Shown here piece after piece: positions 36,200-48,005 of a DNA stretch of 64,000 nucleotides. Source of the DNA: Osmia lignaria lignaria (taxonomy: Eukaryota > Arthropoda > Insecta > Hymenoptera > Megachilidae); NCBI RefSeq assembly GCF_051020975.1, contig NW_027478160.1, positions 2,130,001-2,194,000 of the forward strand, given 5' to 3'. A program made the translations under genes and the position numbers. The first letter of the stretch is position 1, and every line of letters starts with the position of its first letter. Under the pieces are notes generated by a model. It saw only the letters and a list, made by a program, of their open reading frames with translations. It ran no database searches and was not told the DNA's origin.

Positions 36200-38384
36200 A
36201 GAGACCTTTTTTGTAGAGAATTCTGTTTCCTACAATTTATGTTCTATGATATTTTTTGATCAGAAGCGTAGTTTTCGAGATACATCGAGATATTTAAAAG
36301 TTCCGAAGCCGCACCAACATAATAGAGATACAGAAACACCGTGGCCCCTTTCTTTGAGATAACTCTGCACTAGTGCGAGCCGCAAATGCCACTTCCAGCT
36401 TAGCTGTGCAGAAGAAGAACAACAAGAAGAAGAAATATCTCGAAATATGTCCGTCAGGCCCCTTCCCTTGAGATAAATCTGCAAATATCTCGGAAACGGA
36501 GCGAGCTATGGCAAAATGTTAAGAGACCTTTTTTGTAGAGAATTAAGTTTCCTACTTTTTATGTTCTATGATATTTTTTGATCAGATGCGTAGTTCTCGA
36601 GATATATCAAGATATTTAAAAGTTCCGAAGCCGCACCAACATAATAGAGATACAGAAACACCGTGGCCCCTTTCTTTGAGATAACTCTGCACTATTGCGA
36701 GCTGCAAATGTCACTTCCAGCTTAGCCGTGCAGAGGAAGAACAACAAGAAGAAGAAATATATCGAAATATGTCCGTCAGGCCAGTTCCTTTGAGTTGAAT
36801 CTGCAAATATCTCGGAAACGAAGCGAGCTATGGCAAAATGTTAAGAGACGTTTTTTGTAGAGAATTATGTTTCCTATAATTTATGTTCTATGATATTTTT
36901 TGATCAGAAGCGTAGTTTTCGAGATATATCGAGATATTTAAAAGTTCCGAAGCCGCACCAACATAATAGAGATACAGAAACACCGTGGCCCCTTTCTTTG
37001 AGATAACTCTGCACTAGTGCGAGCCGCAAATGCCACTTCCAGCTTAGCTGTGCAGAAGAAGAACAACAAGAAGAAGAAATATCTCGAAATATGTCCGACA
37101 GGCCCCTTCCCTTGAGATAAATCTGCAAATATCTCGGAAACGAAGTGAGCTATGGCGAAATGTTAAGAGACCTTTTCTGTAGAGAATTAAGTTTCCTACT
37201 TTTTATCTTCTATGATATTTTTTGATCAGATGCGTAGTTCTCGAGATATATCAAGATATTTAAAAGTTCCGAAGCCGCACCAACATAATAGAGATACAGA
37301 AACACCGTGGCCCCTCTCTTTGAGATAACTCTGCACTATTGCGAGCTGCAAATGCCACTTCCAGCTTAGCTGTGCAGAAGAAGAACAACAAGAAGAAGAA
37401 ATATCTCGAAATATGTCCGTCAGGCCCCTTCCCTTGAGATAAATCTGCAAATATCTCGGAAACGAAGCGAGCTATGGCAAAATGTTTACAGACCTTTCTT
37501 GTAGAGAATTAAGTTTCCTACTTTTTATGTAGTATGATATTTTTTGATCAGATGCGTAGTTCTCGAGATATATCAAGATATTTAAAAGTTCCGAAGCCGC
37601 ACCAACATAATAGAGATACAGAAACACCGTGGCCCCTTTCTTTGAGATAACTCTGCACTATTGCGAGCTGCAAATGCCACTTCCAGCTTAGCTGTGCAGA
37701 GGAAGAACAACAAGAAGAAGTAGTATCTCGAAATATGTCCGTCAGGCCCGTTCCTTTGAGCTGAATCTGCAAATATCTCGGAAACGAAGCGAGCTATGGC
37801 AAAATGTTCAGAGACGTTTTTTGTAGAGAATTATGTTTCCTACAATTTATGTTCTATCATATTTTTTGATCAGAAGCGTAGTTTTTGAGATATATCGAGA
37901 TATCTAAAAGTTCCGAAGCCGCACCAACATAATAGAGATACAGACACACCGTGGCCCCTTTCTTTGAGATAACTCTGCACTAGTGCGAGCCGCAAATGCC
38001 ACTTCCAGCTTAGCTGTGCAGAAGAAGAACAACAAGAAGAAGAAATATGTCGAAATATGTCCATCAGGACCCTTCCCTTGAGATAAATCTGCAAATATCT
38101 CGGAAACGAAGCGAGCTATGGCAAAATGTTAAGAGACCTTTTTTGTAGAGAATAATGTTTCCTACAATTTACGTTCTATGATATTTTTTGATCAGAAGCG
38201 TAGTTTTCGAGATATATCGAGATATTTAAAAGTTCCGAAGCCGCACCAACATAATAGAGATACAGAAACACCGTGGCCCCTTTCTTTGAGATAACTCTGC
38301 ACTATTGCGACCTGCAAATGCCACTTCCAGCTCAGCTGTCCAGAAGAAGAACAACAAGAAGAAGAAATATCTCGAAATATGTCC
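36200..38384 (+). repeat. Block duplications 8 and 9 overlap (partners at 33180-34588 and 39098-41282)
   Basis: The segment 36200-38384 recurs 2,898 bp (nine monomers) downstream at 39098-41282 with about seven substitutions. Examples are GATATCTAAAAG, CAGACACACC and ATATGTCG, private to the monomer near 37,900. Its first part is also the right copy of block 8. The same variant string therefore exists in at least three nested copies, and in a fourth from 43,689. Confidence 0.82.
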
Positions 38385-39097
38385 ATCAGGACCCTTCCCT
38401 TGAGATAAATCTGCAAATATCTCGGAAACGAAGCGGGCTATGGCAAAATGTTAAGAGACCTTTTTTGTAGAGAATAATGTTTCCTACAATTTACGTTCTA
38501 TGACATTTTTTGATCAGAAGCGTAGTTTTCGAGATATATCGCGATATTTAAAAGTTCCGAAGCCGCACCAACATAATAGAGATACAGAAACACCGTGGCC
38601 CCTTTCTTTGAGATAACTCTGCACTATTGCGACCTGCAAATGCCACTTCCAGCTCAGCTGTGCAGAAGAAGAACAACAAGAAGAAGAAATATCTCGAAAT
38701 ATGTCCGTCAGGCCCCTTCCCTTGAGATAAATCTGCAAATATCTCGGAAACGAAGCGAGCTATGGCAAAATGTTAAGAGACGTTTTTTGTAGAGAATTAT
38801 GTTTCCTACAATTTATGTTCTATGATATTTTTTGATCAGAAGCGTAGTTTTCGAGATATATCGAGATATTTAAAAGTTCCGAAGCCGCACCAACATAATA
38901 GGGATACAGAAACACCGTGGCCCCTTTCTTTGAGATAACTCTGCACTAGTGCGAGCCGCAAATGCCACTTCCAGCTTAGCTGTGCAGAAGAAGAACAACA
39001 AGAAGAAGAAATATCTCGAAATATGTCCGTCAGGCCCCTTCCCTTGAGATATATCTGCAAATATCTCGGAAACGAAGCGAGCTATGGCAAAATTCTA

Positions 39098-41695
39098 AGA
39101 GACCTTTTTTGTAGAGAATTCTGTTTCCTACAATTTATGTTCTATGATATTTTTTGATCAGAAGCGTAGTTTTCGAGATACATCGAGATATTTAAAAGTT
39201 CCGAAGCCGCACCAACATAATAGAGATACAGAAACACCGTGGCCCCTTTCTTTGAGATAACTCTGCACTAGTGCGAGCCGCAAATGCCACTTCCAGCTTA
39301 GCTGTGCAGAAGAAGAACAACAAGAAGAAGAAATATCTCGAAATATGTCCGTCAGGCCCCTTCCCTTGAGATAAATCTGCAAATATCTCGGAAACGAAGC
39401 GAGCTATGGCAAAATGTTAAGAGACCTTTTTTGTAGAGAATTAAGTTTCCTACTTTTTATGTTCTATGATATTTTTTGATCAGATGCGTAGTTCTCGAGA
39501 TATATCAAGATATTTAAAAGTTCCGAAGCCGCACCAACATAATAGAGATACAGAAACACCGTGGCCCCTTTCTTTGAGATAACTCTGCACTATTGCGAGC
39601 TGCAAATGTCACTTCCAGCTTAGCCGTGCAGAGGAAGAACAACAAGAAGAAGAAATATCTCGAAATATGTCCGTCAGGCCAGTTCCTTTGAGCTGAATCT
39701 GCAAATATCTCGGAAACGAAGCGAGCTATGGCAAAATGTTAAGAGACGTTTTTTGTAGAGAATTATGTTTCCTATAATTTATGTTCTATGATATTTTTTG
39801 ATCAGAAGCGTAGTTTTCGAGATATATCGAGATATTTAAAAGTTCCGAAGCCGCACCAACATAATAGAGATACAGAAACACCGTGGCCCCTTTCTTTGAG
39901 ATAACTCTGCACTAGTGCGAGCCGCAAATGCCACTTCCAGCTTAGCTGTGCAGAAGAAGAACAACAAGAAGAAGAAATATCTCGAAATATGTCCGACAGG
40001 CCCCTTCCCTTGAGATAAATCTGCAAATATCTCGGAAACGAAGTGAGCTATGGCGAAATGTTAAGAGACCTTTTCTGTAGAGAATTAAGTTTCCTACTTT
40101 TTATCTTCTATGATATTTTTTGATCAGATGCGTAGTTCTCGAGATATATCAAGATATTTAAAAGTTCCGAAGCCGCACCAACATAATAGAGATACAGAAA
40201 CACCGTGGCCCCTCTCTTTGAGATAACTCTGCACTATTGCGAGCTGCAAATGCCACTTCCAGCTTAGCTGTGCAGAAGAAGAACAACAAGAAGAAGAAAT
40301 ATCTCGAAATATGTCCGTCAGGCCCCTTCCCTTGAGATAAATCTGCAAATATCTCGGAAACGAAGCGAGCTATGGCAAAATGTTTACAGACCTTTCTTGT
40401 AGAGAATTAAGTTTCCTACTTTTTATGTAGTATGATATTTTTTGATCAGATGCGTAGTTCTCGAGATATATCAAGATATTTAAAAGTTCCGAAGCCGCAC
40501 CAACATAATAGAGATACAGAAACACCGTGGCCCCTTTCTTTGAGATAACTCTGCACTATTGCGAGCTGCAAATGCCACTTCCAGCTTAGCTGTGCAGAGG
40601 AAGAACAACAAGAAGAAGTAGTATCTCGAAATATGTCCGTCAGGCCCGTTCCTTTGAGCTGAATCTGCAAATATCTCGGAAACGAAGCGAGCTATGGCAA
40701 AATGTTCAGAGACGTTTTTTGTAGAGAATTATGTTTCCTACAATTTATGTTCTATCATATTTTTTGATCAGAAGCGTAGTTTTTGAGATATATCGAGATA
40801 TTTAAAAGTTCCGAAGCCGCACCAACATAATAGAGATACAGAAACACCGTGGCCCCTTTCTTTGAGATAACTCTGCACTAGTGCGAGCCGCAAATGCCAC
40901 TTCCAGCTTAGCTGTGCAGAAGAAGAACAACAAGAAGAAGAAATATCTCGAAATATGTCCATCAGGACCCTTCCCTTGAGATAAATCTGCAAATATCTCG
41001 GAAACGAAGCGAGCTATGGCAAAATGTTAAGAGACCTTTTTTGTAGAGAATAATGTTTCCTACAATTTACGTTCTATGATATTTTTTGATCAGAAGCGTA
41101 GTTTTCGAGATATATCGAGATATTTAAAAGTTCCGAAGCCGCACCAACATAATGGAGATACAGAAACACCGTGGCCCCTTTCTTTGAGATAACTCTGCAC
41201 TATTGCGACCTGCAAATGCCACTTCCAGCTCAGCTGTCCAGAAGAAGAACAACAAGAAGAAGAAATATCTCGAAATATGTCCGTCAGGCCCCTTCCCTTG
41301 AGATAAATCTGCAAATATCTCGGAAACGAAGCGAGCTATGGCAAAATGTTAAGAGACCGTTTTTGTAGAGAATTAAGTTTCCTACTTTTTATGTTCTATG
41401 ATATTTTTTGATCAGATGCGTAGTTCTCGAGATATATCAAGATATTTAAAAGTTCCGAAGCCGCACCAACATAATAGAGATACAGAAACACCGTGGCCCC
41501 TTTCTTTGAGATAACTCTGCACTATTGCGAGCTGCAAATGCCACTTCCAGCTTAGCTGTGCAGAAGAAGAACAACAAGAAGAAGAAATATCTCGAAATAT
41601 GTCCATCAGGACCCTTCCCTTGAGATAAATCTGCACATATCTCGGAAACGAAGCGAGCTATGGCAAAATGTTAAGAGACCTTTTTTGTAGAGAAT
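39098..41695 (+). repeat. Block duplication 9 right copy and block 10 left copy
   Basis: 39098-41282 copies 36200-38384. The overlapping segment 39826-41695 recurs at 43689-45558, offset 3,863, twelve monomers less the one-base deletion near 42,968. About six substitutions separate the latter pair, including AATGGAGATAC (41153) against AATAGAGATAC, and GTTTTTGAG against GTTTTGGAG (44646). Confidence 0.82.
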
Positions 41696-42960
41696 TAAGT
41701 TTCCTACTTTTTATGTTCTATGATATTTTTCGATCAGACGCGTAGTTCTCGAGATATATCGAGATATTTAAAAGTTCCGAAGCCGCACCAACATAATAGA
41801 GATACAGAAACACCGTGGCCCCTTTCTTTGAGATAACTCTGCACTAGTGCGAGCCGCAAATGCCACTTCCTGCTTAGCTGTGCAGAGGAAGAACAACAAG
41901 AAGAAGAAGTATCTCGAAATATGTCCGTCAGGCCCGTTCCTTTGAGCTGAATCTGCAAATATCTCGGAAACGAAGCGAGCTATGGCAAAATGTTAAGAGA
42001 CGTTTTTTGTAGTGAATTATGTTTCCTACAATTTATGTTCTATGATATTTTTTGATCAGAAGCGTAGTTTTCGAGATATATCGAGATATTTAAAAGTTCC
42101 GAAGCCGCACCAACATAATAGAGATACAGAAACACCGTGGCTCCTTTCTTTGAGATAACGCTGCACTAGTGCGAGCCGCAAATGCCACTTCCAGCTTAGC
42201 TGTGCAGAAGAAGAACAACAAGAAGAAGAAATATCTCGAAATATGTCCGACAGGCCCCTTCCCTTGAGATAAATCTGCAAATATCTCGGAAACGAAGCGA
42301 GCTATGGCGAAATGTTAAGAGACCTTTTTTGTAGAGAATTAAGTTTCCTACTTTTCATCTTCTATGATATTTTTTGATCAGATGCGTAGTTCTCGAGATA
42401 TATCAAGATATTTAAAAGTTCCGAAGCCGCACCAACATAATAGAGATACAGAAACACCGTGGCCCCTTTCTTTGAGATAACTCTGCACTATTGCGCGCTG
42501 CAAATGCCACTTCCAGCTTAGCTGTGCAGAAAAAGAACAACAAGAAGAAGAAATATCTCGAAATATGTCCGTCAGGCCCCTTCCCTTGAGATAAATCTGC
42601 AAATATCTCGGAAACGAAGCGAGCTATGGCAAAATGTTAAGAGACCTTTTTTGTAGAGAATTAAGTTTCCTACTTTTTATGTTCTATGATATTTTTCGAT
42701 CAGAGGCGTAGTTCTCGAGATATATCAAGATATTTAAAAGTTCCGAAGCCGCACCAACATAATAGAGATACAGAAACACCGTGGCCCCTTTCTTTGAGAT
42801 AACTCTGCACTATTGCGACCTGCAAATGCCACTTCCAGCTCAGCTGTGCAGAAGAAGAACAACAAGAAGAAGAAATATCTCGAAATATGTCCGTCAGGCC
42901 CCTTCCCTTGAGATAAATCTGCAAATATCTCGGAAACAAAGCGAGCTATGGCAAAATGTT

Positions 42961-42976
42961 AAGAGGCGTTTTTGTA
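42961..42976 (+). other. One-base deletion at AAGAGGCGTTTTTG
   Basis: The usual form is AAGAGACCGTTTTTG or AAGAGACGTTTTTTG. Here one base is missing and an A has become G, giving a 321-bp monomer. No duplicate of this site was found. Confidence 0.85.
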
Positions 42977-43688
42977 GAGAATTCAGTTTCCTACTTTTTA
43001 TGCTCTATGATATTTTTTGATCAGATGCGTGGTTCTCGAGATATATCAAGATATTTAAAAGTTCCGAAGCCGCACCAACATAATAGAGATACAGAAACAC
43101 CGTGGCCCCTTTCTTTGAGATAACTCTGCACTATTGCGAGCTGTAAATGCCACTTCCAGCTTAGCTGTGCAGAAGAAGAACAACAAGAAGAAGAAATATC
43201 TCGAAATATGTCCGTCAGGCCCCTTCCCTTGAGATATATCTGCAAATATCTCGGAAACGAAGCGAGCTATGGCAAAATGTTAAGAGACCTTTTTTGTAGA
43301 GAATTCTGTTTCCTACAATTTATGTTCTATGATATTTTTTGATCAGAAGCGTAGTTTTCGAGATATATCGATATATTTAAAAGTTCCGAAGCCGCACCAA
43401 CATAATAGAGATACAGAAACACCGTGGCCCCTTTCTTTGAGATAACTCTGCACTATTGCGAGCTGTAAATGCCACTTCCAGCTTAGCTGTGCAGAAGAAG
43501 AACAACAAGAAGAAGAAATATCTCGAAATATGTCCGTCAGGCCCCTTCCCTTGAGATATATCTGCAAATATCTCGGAAACGAAGCGAGCTATGGCAAAAT
43601 GTTAAGAGACCTTTTTTGTAGAGAATTCTGTTTCCTACAATTTATGTTCTATGATATTTTTTGATCAGAAGCGTAGTTTTCGAGATAC

Positions 43689-45558
43689 ATCGAGATATTT
43701 AAAAGTTCCGAAGCCGCACCAACATAATAGAGATACAGAAACACCGTGGCCCCTTTCTTTGAGATAACTCTGCACTAGTGCGAGCCGCAAATGCCACTTC
43801 CAGCTTAGCTGTGCAGAAGAAGAACAACAAGAAGAAGAAATATCTCGAAATATGTCCGACAGGCCCCTTCCCTTGAGATAAATCTGCAAATATCTCGGAT
43901 ACGAAGTGAGCTATGGCGAAATGTTAAGAGACCTTTTCTGTAGAGAATTAAGTTTCCTACTTTTTATCTTCTATGATATTTTTTGATCAGATGCGTAGTT
44001 CTCGAGATATATCAAGATATTTAAAAGTTCCGAAGCCGCACCAACATAATAGAGATACAGAAACACCGTGGCCCCTCTCTTTGAGATAACTCTGCACTAT
44101 TGCGAGCTGCAAATGCCACTTCCAGCTTAGCTGTGCAGAAGAAGAACAACAAGAAGAAGAAATATCTCGAAATATGTCCGTCAGGCCCCTTCCCTTGAGA
44201 TAAATCTGCAAATATCTCGGAAACGAAGCGAGCTATGGCAAAATGTTTACAGACCTTTCTTGTAGAGAATTAAGTTTCCTACTTTTTATGTAGTATGATA
44301 TTTTTTGATCAGATGCGTAGTTCTCGAGATATATCAAGATATTTAAAAGTTCCGAAGCCGCACCAACATAATAGAGATACAGAAACACCGTGGCCCCTTT
44401 CTTTGAGATAACTCTGCACTATTGCGAGCTGCAAATGCCACTTCCAGCTTAGCTGTGCAGAGGAAGAACAACAAGAAGAAGTAGTATCTCGAAATATGTC
44501 CGTCAGGCCCGTTCCTTTGAGCTGAATCTGCAAATATCTCGGAAACGAAGCGAGCTATGGCAAAATGTTCAGAGACGTTTTTTGTAGAGAATTATGTTTC
44601 CTACAATTTATGTTCTATCATATTTTTTGATCAGAAGCGTAGTTTTGGAGATATATCGAGATATTTAAAAGTTCCGAAGCCGCACCAACATAATAGAGAT
44701 ACAGAAACACCGTGGCCCCTTTCTTTGAGATAACTCTGCACTAGTGCGAGCCGCAAATGCCACTTCCAGCTTAGCTGTGCAGAAGAAGAACAACAAGAAG
44801 AAGAAATATCTCGAAATATGTCCATCAGGACCCTTCCCTTGAGATAAATCTGCAAATATCTCGGAAACGAAGCGAGCTATGGCAAAATGTTAAGAGACCT
44901 TTTTTGTAGAGAATAATGTTTCCTACAATTTACGTTCTATGATATTTTTTGATCAGAAGCGTAGTTTTCGAGATATATCGAGATATTTAAAAGTTCCGAA
45001 GCCGCACCAACATAATAGAGATACAGAAACACCGTGGCCCCTTTCTTTGAGATAACTCTGCACTATTGCGACCTGCAAATGCCACTTCCAGCTCAGCTGT
45101 CCAGAAGAAGAACAACAAGAAGAAGAAATATCTCGAAATATGTCCGTCAGGCCCCTTCCCTTGAGATAAATCTGCAAATATCTCGGAAACGAAGCGAGCT
45201 ATGGCAAAATGTTGAGAGACCGTTTTTGTAGAGAATTAAGTTTCCTACTTTTTATGTTCTATGATATTTTTTGATCAGATGCGTAGTTCTCGAGATATAT
45301 CAAGATATTTAAAAGTTCCGAAGCCGCACCAACATAATAGAGATACAGAAACACCGTGGCCCCTTTCTTTGAGATAACTCTGCACTATTGCGAGCTGCAA
45401 ATGCCACTTCCAGCTTAGCTGTGCAGAAGAAGAACAACAAGAAGAAGAAATATCTCGAAATATGTCCATCAGGACCCTTCCCTTGAGATAAATCTGCAAA
45501 TATCTCGGAAACGAAGCGAGCTATGGCAACATGTTAAGAGACCTTTTTTGTAGAGAAT
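43689..45558 (+). repeat. Block duplication 10, right copy (partner 39826-41695)
   Basis: The copy begins inside a hybrid monomer. Its first bases carry CGAGATACATCG of one lineage, while the rest carries GTCCGACAGG and GAAGTGAGC of the block. Private changes are CTCGGATACG (43895) and GTTGAGAGACCG (45211). Confidence 0.82.
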
Positions 45559-45589
45559 AATGTTTCCTACAATTTACGTTCTATGACAT

Positions 45590-47640
45590 TTTTTGATCAG
45601 AAGCGTAGTTTTCGAGATATATCGAGATATTTAAAAGTTCCGAAGCCGCACCAACATAATAGAGATACAGAAACACCATGGCCCCTTTCTTTGAGATAAC
45701 TCTGCACTATTGCGACCTGCAAATGCCACTTCCAGCTCAGCTGTGCAGAAGAAGAACAACAAGAAGAAGAAATATCTCGAAATATGTCCGTCAGGCCCCT
45801 TCCCTTGAGATAAATCTGCAAATATCTCGGAAACGAAGCGAGCTATGGCAAAATGTTAAGAGACGTTTTTTGTAGTGAATTATGTTTCCGACAATTTATG
45901 TTCTATGATATTTTTTGATCAGAAGCGTAGTTTTCGAGATATATCGAGATATTTAAAAGTTCCGAAGCCGCACCAACATAATAGAGATACAGAAACACCG
46001 TGGCCCCTTTCTTTGAGATAACTCTGCACTATTGCGCGCTGCAAATGCCACTTCCAGCTTAGCTGTGCAGAAGAAGAACAACAAGAAGAAGAAATATCTC
46101 GAAATATGTCCATCAGGACCCTTCCCTTGAGATAAATCTGCAAATATCTCGGAAACGAAGCGAGCTATGGCAAAATGTTAAGAGACCGTTTTTGTAGAGA
46201 ATTAAGTTTCCTACTTTTTATGTTCTATGATATTTTTTGATCAGATGCGTGGTTCTCGAGATATATCAAGATATTTAAAAGTTCCGAAGCCGCACCAACA
46301 TAATAGAGATACAGATACACCGTGGCCCCTTTCTTAGAGATAACTCTGCACTATTGCGAGCTGCAAATGCCACTTCCAGCTTAGCTGTGCAGAAGAAGAA
46401 CAACAAGAAGAAGAAATATCTCGAAATATGTCCGTCAGGCCCCTTCCCTTGAGATATATCTGCAAATATCTCGGAAACGAAGCGAGCTATGGCAAAATGT
46501 TAAGAGACGTTTTTTGTAGAGAATTATGTTTCCTACAATTTATGTTCTATGATATTTTTTGATCAGAAGCGTAGTTTTCGAGATATATCGAGATATTTAA
46601 AAGTTCCGAAGCCGCACCAACATAATAGAGATACAGAAACACCGTGGCCCCTTTCTTTGAGATAACTCTGCACTATTGCGACCTGCAAATGCCACTTCCA
46701 GCTCAGCTGTGCAGAAGAAGAACAACAAGAAGAAGAAATATCTCGAAATATGTCCGTCAGGCCCCTTCCCTTGAGATAAATCTGCAAATATCTCGGAAAC
46801 GAAGCGAGCTATGGCAAAATGTTAAGAGACGTTTTTTGTAGTGAATTATGTTTCCGACAATTTATGTTCTATGATATTTTTTGATCAGAAGCGTAGTTTT
46901 CGAGATATATCGAGATATTTAAAAGTTCCGAAGCCGCACCAACATAATAGAGATACAGAAACACCGTGGCCCCTTTCTTTGAGATAACTCTGCACTATTG
47001 CGCGCTGCAAATGCCACTTCCAGCTTAGCTGTGCAGAAGAAGAACAACAAGAAGAAGAAATATCTCGAAATATGTCCATCAGGACCCTTCCCTTGAGATA
47101 AATCTGCAAATATCTCGGAAACGAAGCGAGCTATGGCAAAATGTTAAGAGACCGTTTTTGTAGAGAATTAAGTTTCCTACTTTTTATGTTCTATGATATT
47201 TTTTGATCAGATGCGTGGTTCTCGAGATATATCAAGATATTTAAAAGTTCCGAAGCCGCACCAACATAATAGAGATACAGATACACCGTGGCCCCTTTCT
47301 TAGAGATAACTCTGCACTATTGCGAGCTGCAAATGCCACTTCCAGCTTAGCTGTGCAGAAGAAGAACAACAAGAAGAAGAAATATCTCGAAATATGTCCG
47401 TCAGGCCCCTTCCCTTGAGATATATCTGCAAATATCTCGGAAACGAAGCGAGCTATGGCAAAATGTTAAGAGACGTTTTTTGTAGAGAATTATGTTTCCT
47501 ACAATTTATGTTCTATGATATTTTTTGATCAGAAGCGTAGTTTTCGAGATATATCGAGATATTTAAAAGTTCCGAAGCCGCACCAACATAATAGAGATAC
47601 AGAAACACCGTGGCCCCTTTCTTTGAGATAACTCTGCACT
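45590..47640 (+). repeat. Block duplication 11: tandem trimer (45590-46674 and 46556-47640)
   Basis: A direct tandem three-monomer duplication at offset 966. Shared private marks are GTAGTGAATT with TTTCCGACAATTT, CTTAGAGATAAC, GATACAGATACACC and GCGTGGTTCTCG. The only difference noted is CCATGG at 45677-45682 against CCGTGG. The right end is where ACTATTGCG (46673) meets ACTGGTGCG (47639). Confidence 0.9.
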
Positions 47641-48005
47641 GGTGCGAGCCGCAAATGCCACTTCCAGCTTAGCTGTGCAGAAGAAGAACAACAAGAAGAA
47701 GAAATATCTCGAAATATGTCCGACAGGCCCCTTCCCTTGAGATAAATCTGCAAATATCTCGGAAACGAAGCGAGCTATGGCGAAATGTTAAGAGACCTTT
47801 TTTGTAGAGAATTAAGTTTCCTACTTTTTATCTTCTATGATATTTTTTGATCAGATGCGTAGTTCTCGAGATATATCAAGATATTTAAAAGTTCCGAAGC
47901 CGCACCAACATAATAGAGATACAGAAACACCGTGGCCCCTTTCTTTGAGATAACTCTGCACTATTGCGCGCTGCAAATGCCACTTCCAGCTTAGCTGTGC
48001 AGAAA

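Larger units (their letters stand above)
24291..47528 (+). repeat. Array zone III: CAGCTCAGCTG, GAAGTAGTATCTCG and CCATCAGGACCC variants
   Basis: About 72 monomers. Three tags appear together here and rarely or never to the left: GCGACCTGCAAATG with CAGCTCAGCTG (a PvuII site; near 25,715, 26,359, 28,935, 31,511, 32,477, 34,731, 35,375, 38,273, 38,595, 41,171, 42,781, 45,034, 45,678 and 46,644), GAAGTAGTATCTCG (near 24,840, 28,380, 28,700, 30,955, 31,280, 34,500, 37,720, 40,615 and 44,480), and GTCCATCAGGACCC. Blocks of 3 to 9 monomers carrying these tags recur at spacings of 3, 8, 9, 10, 12 and 28 monomers, so the zone is a mosaic of recent copies. Confidence 0.7.
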
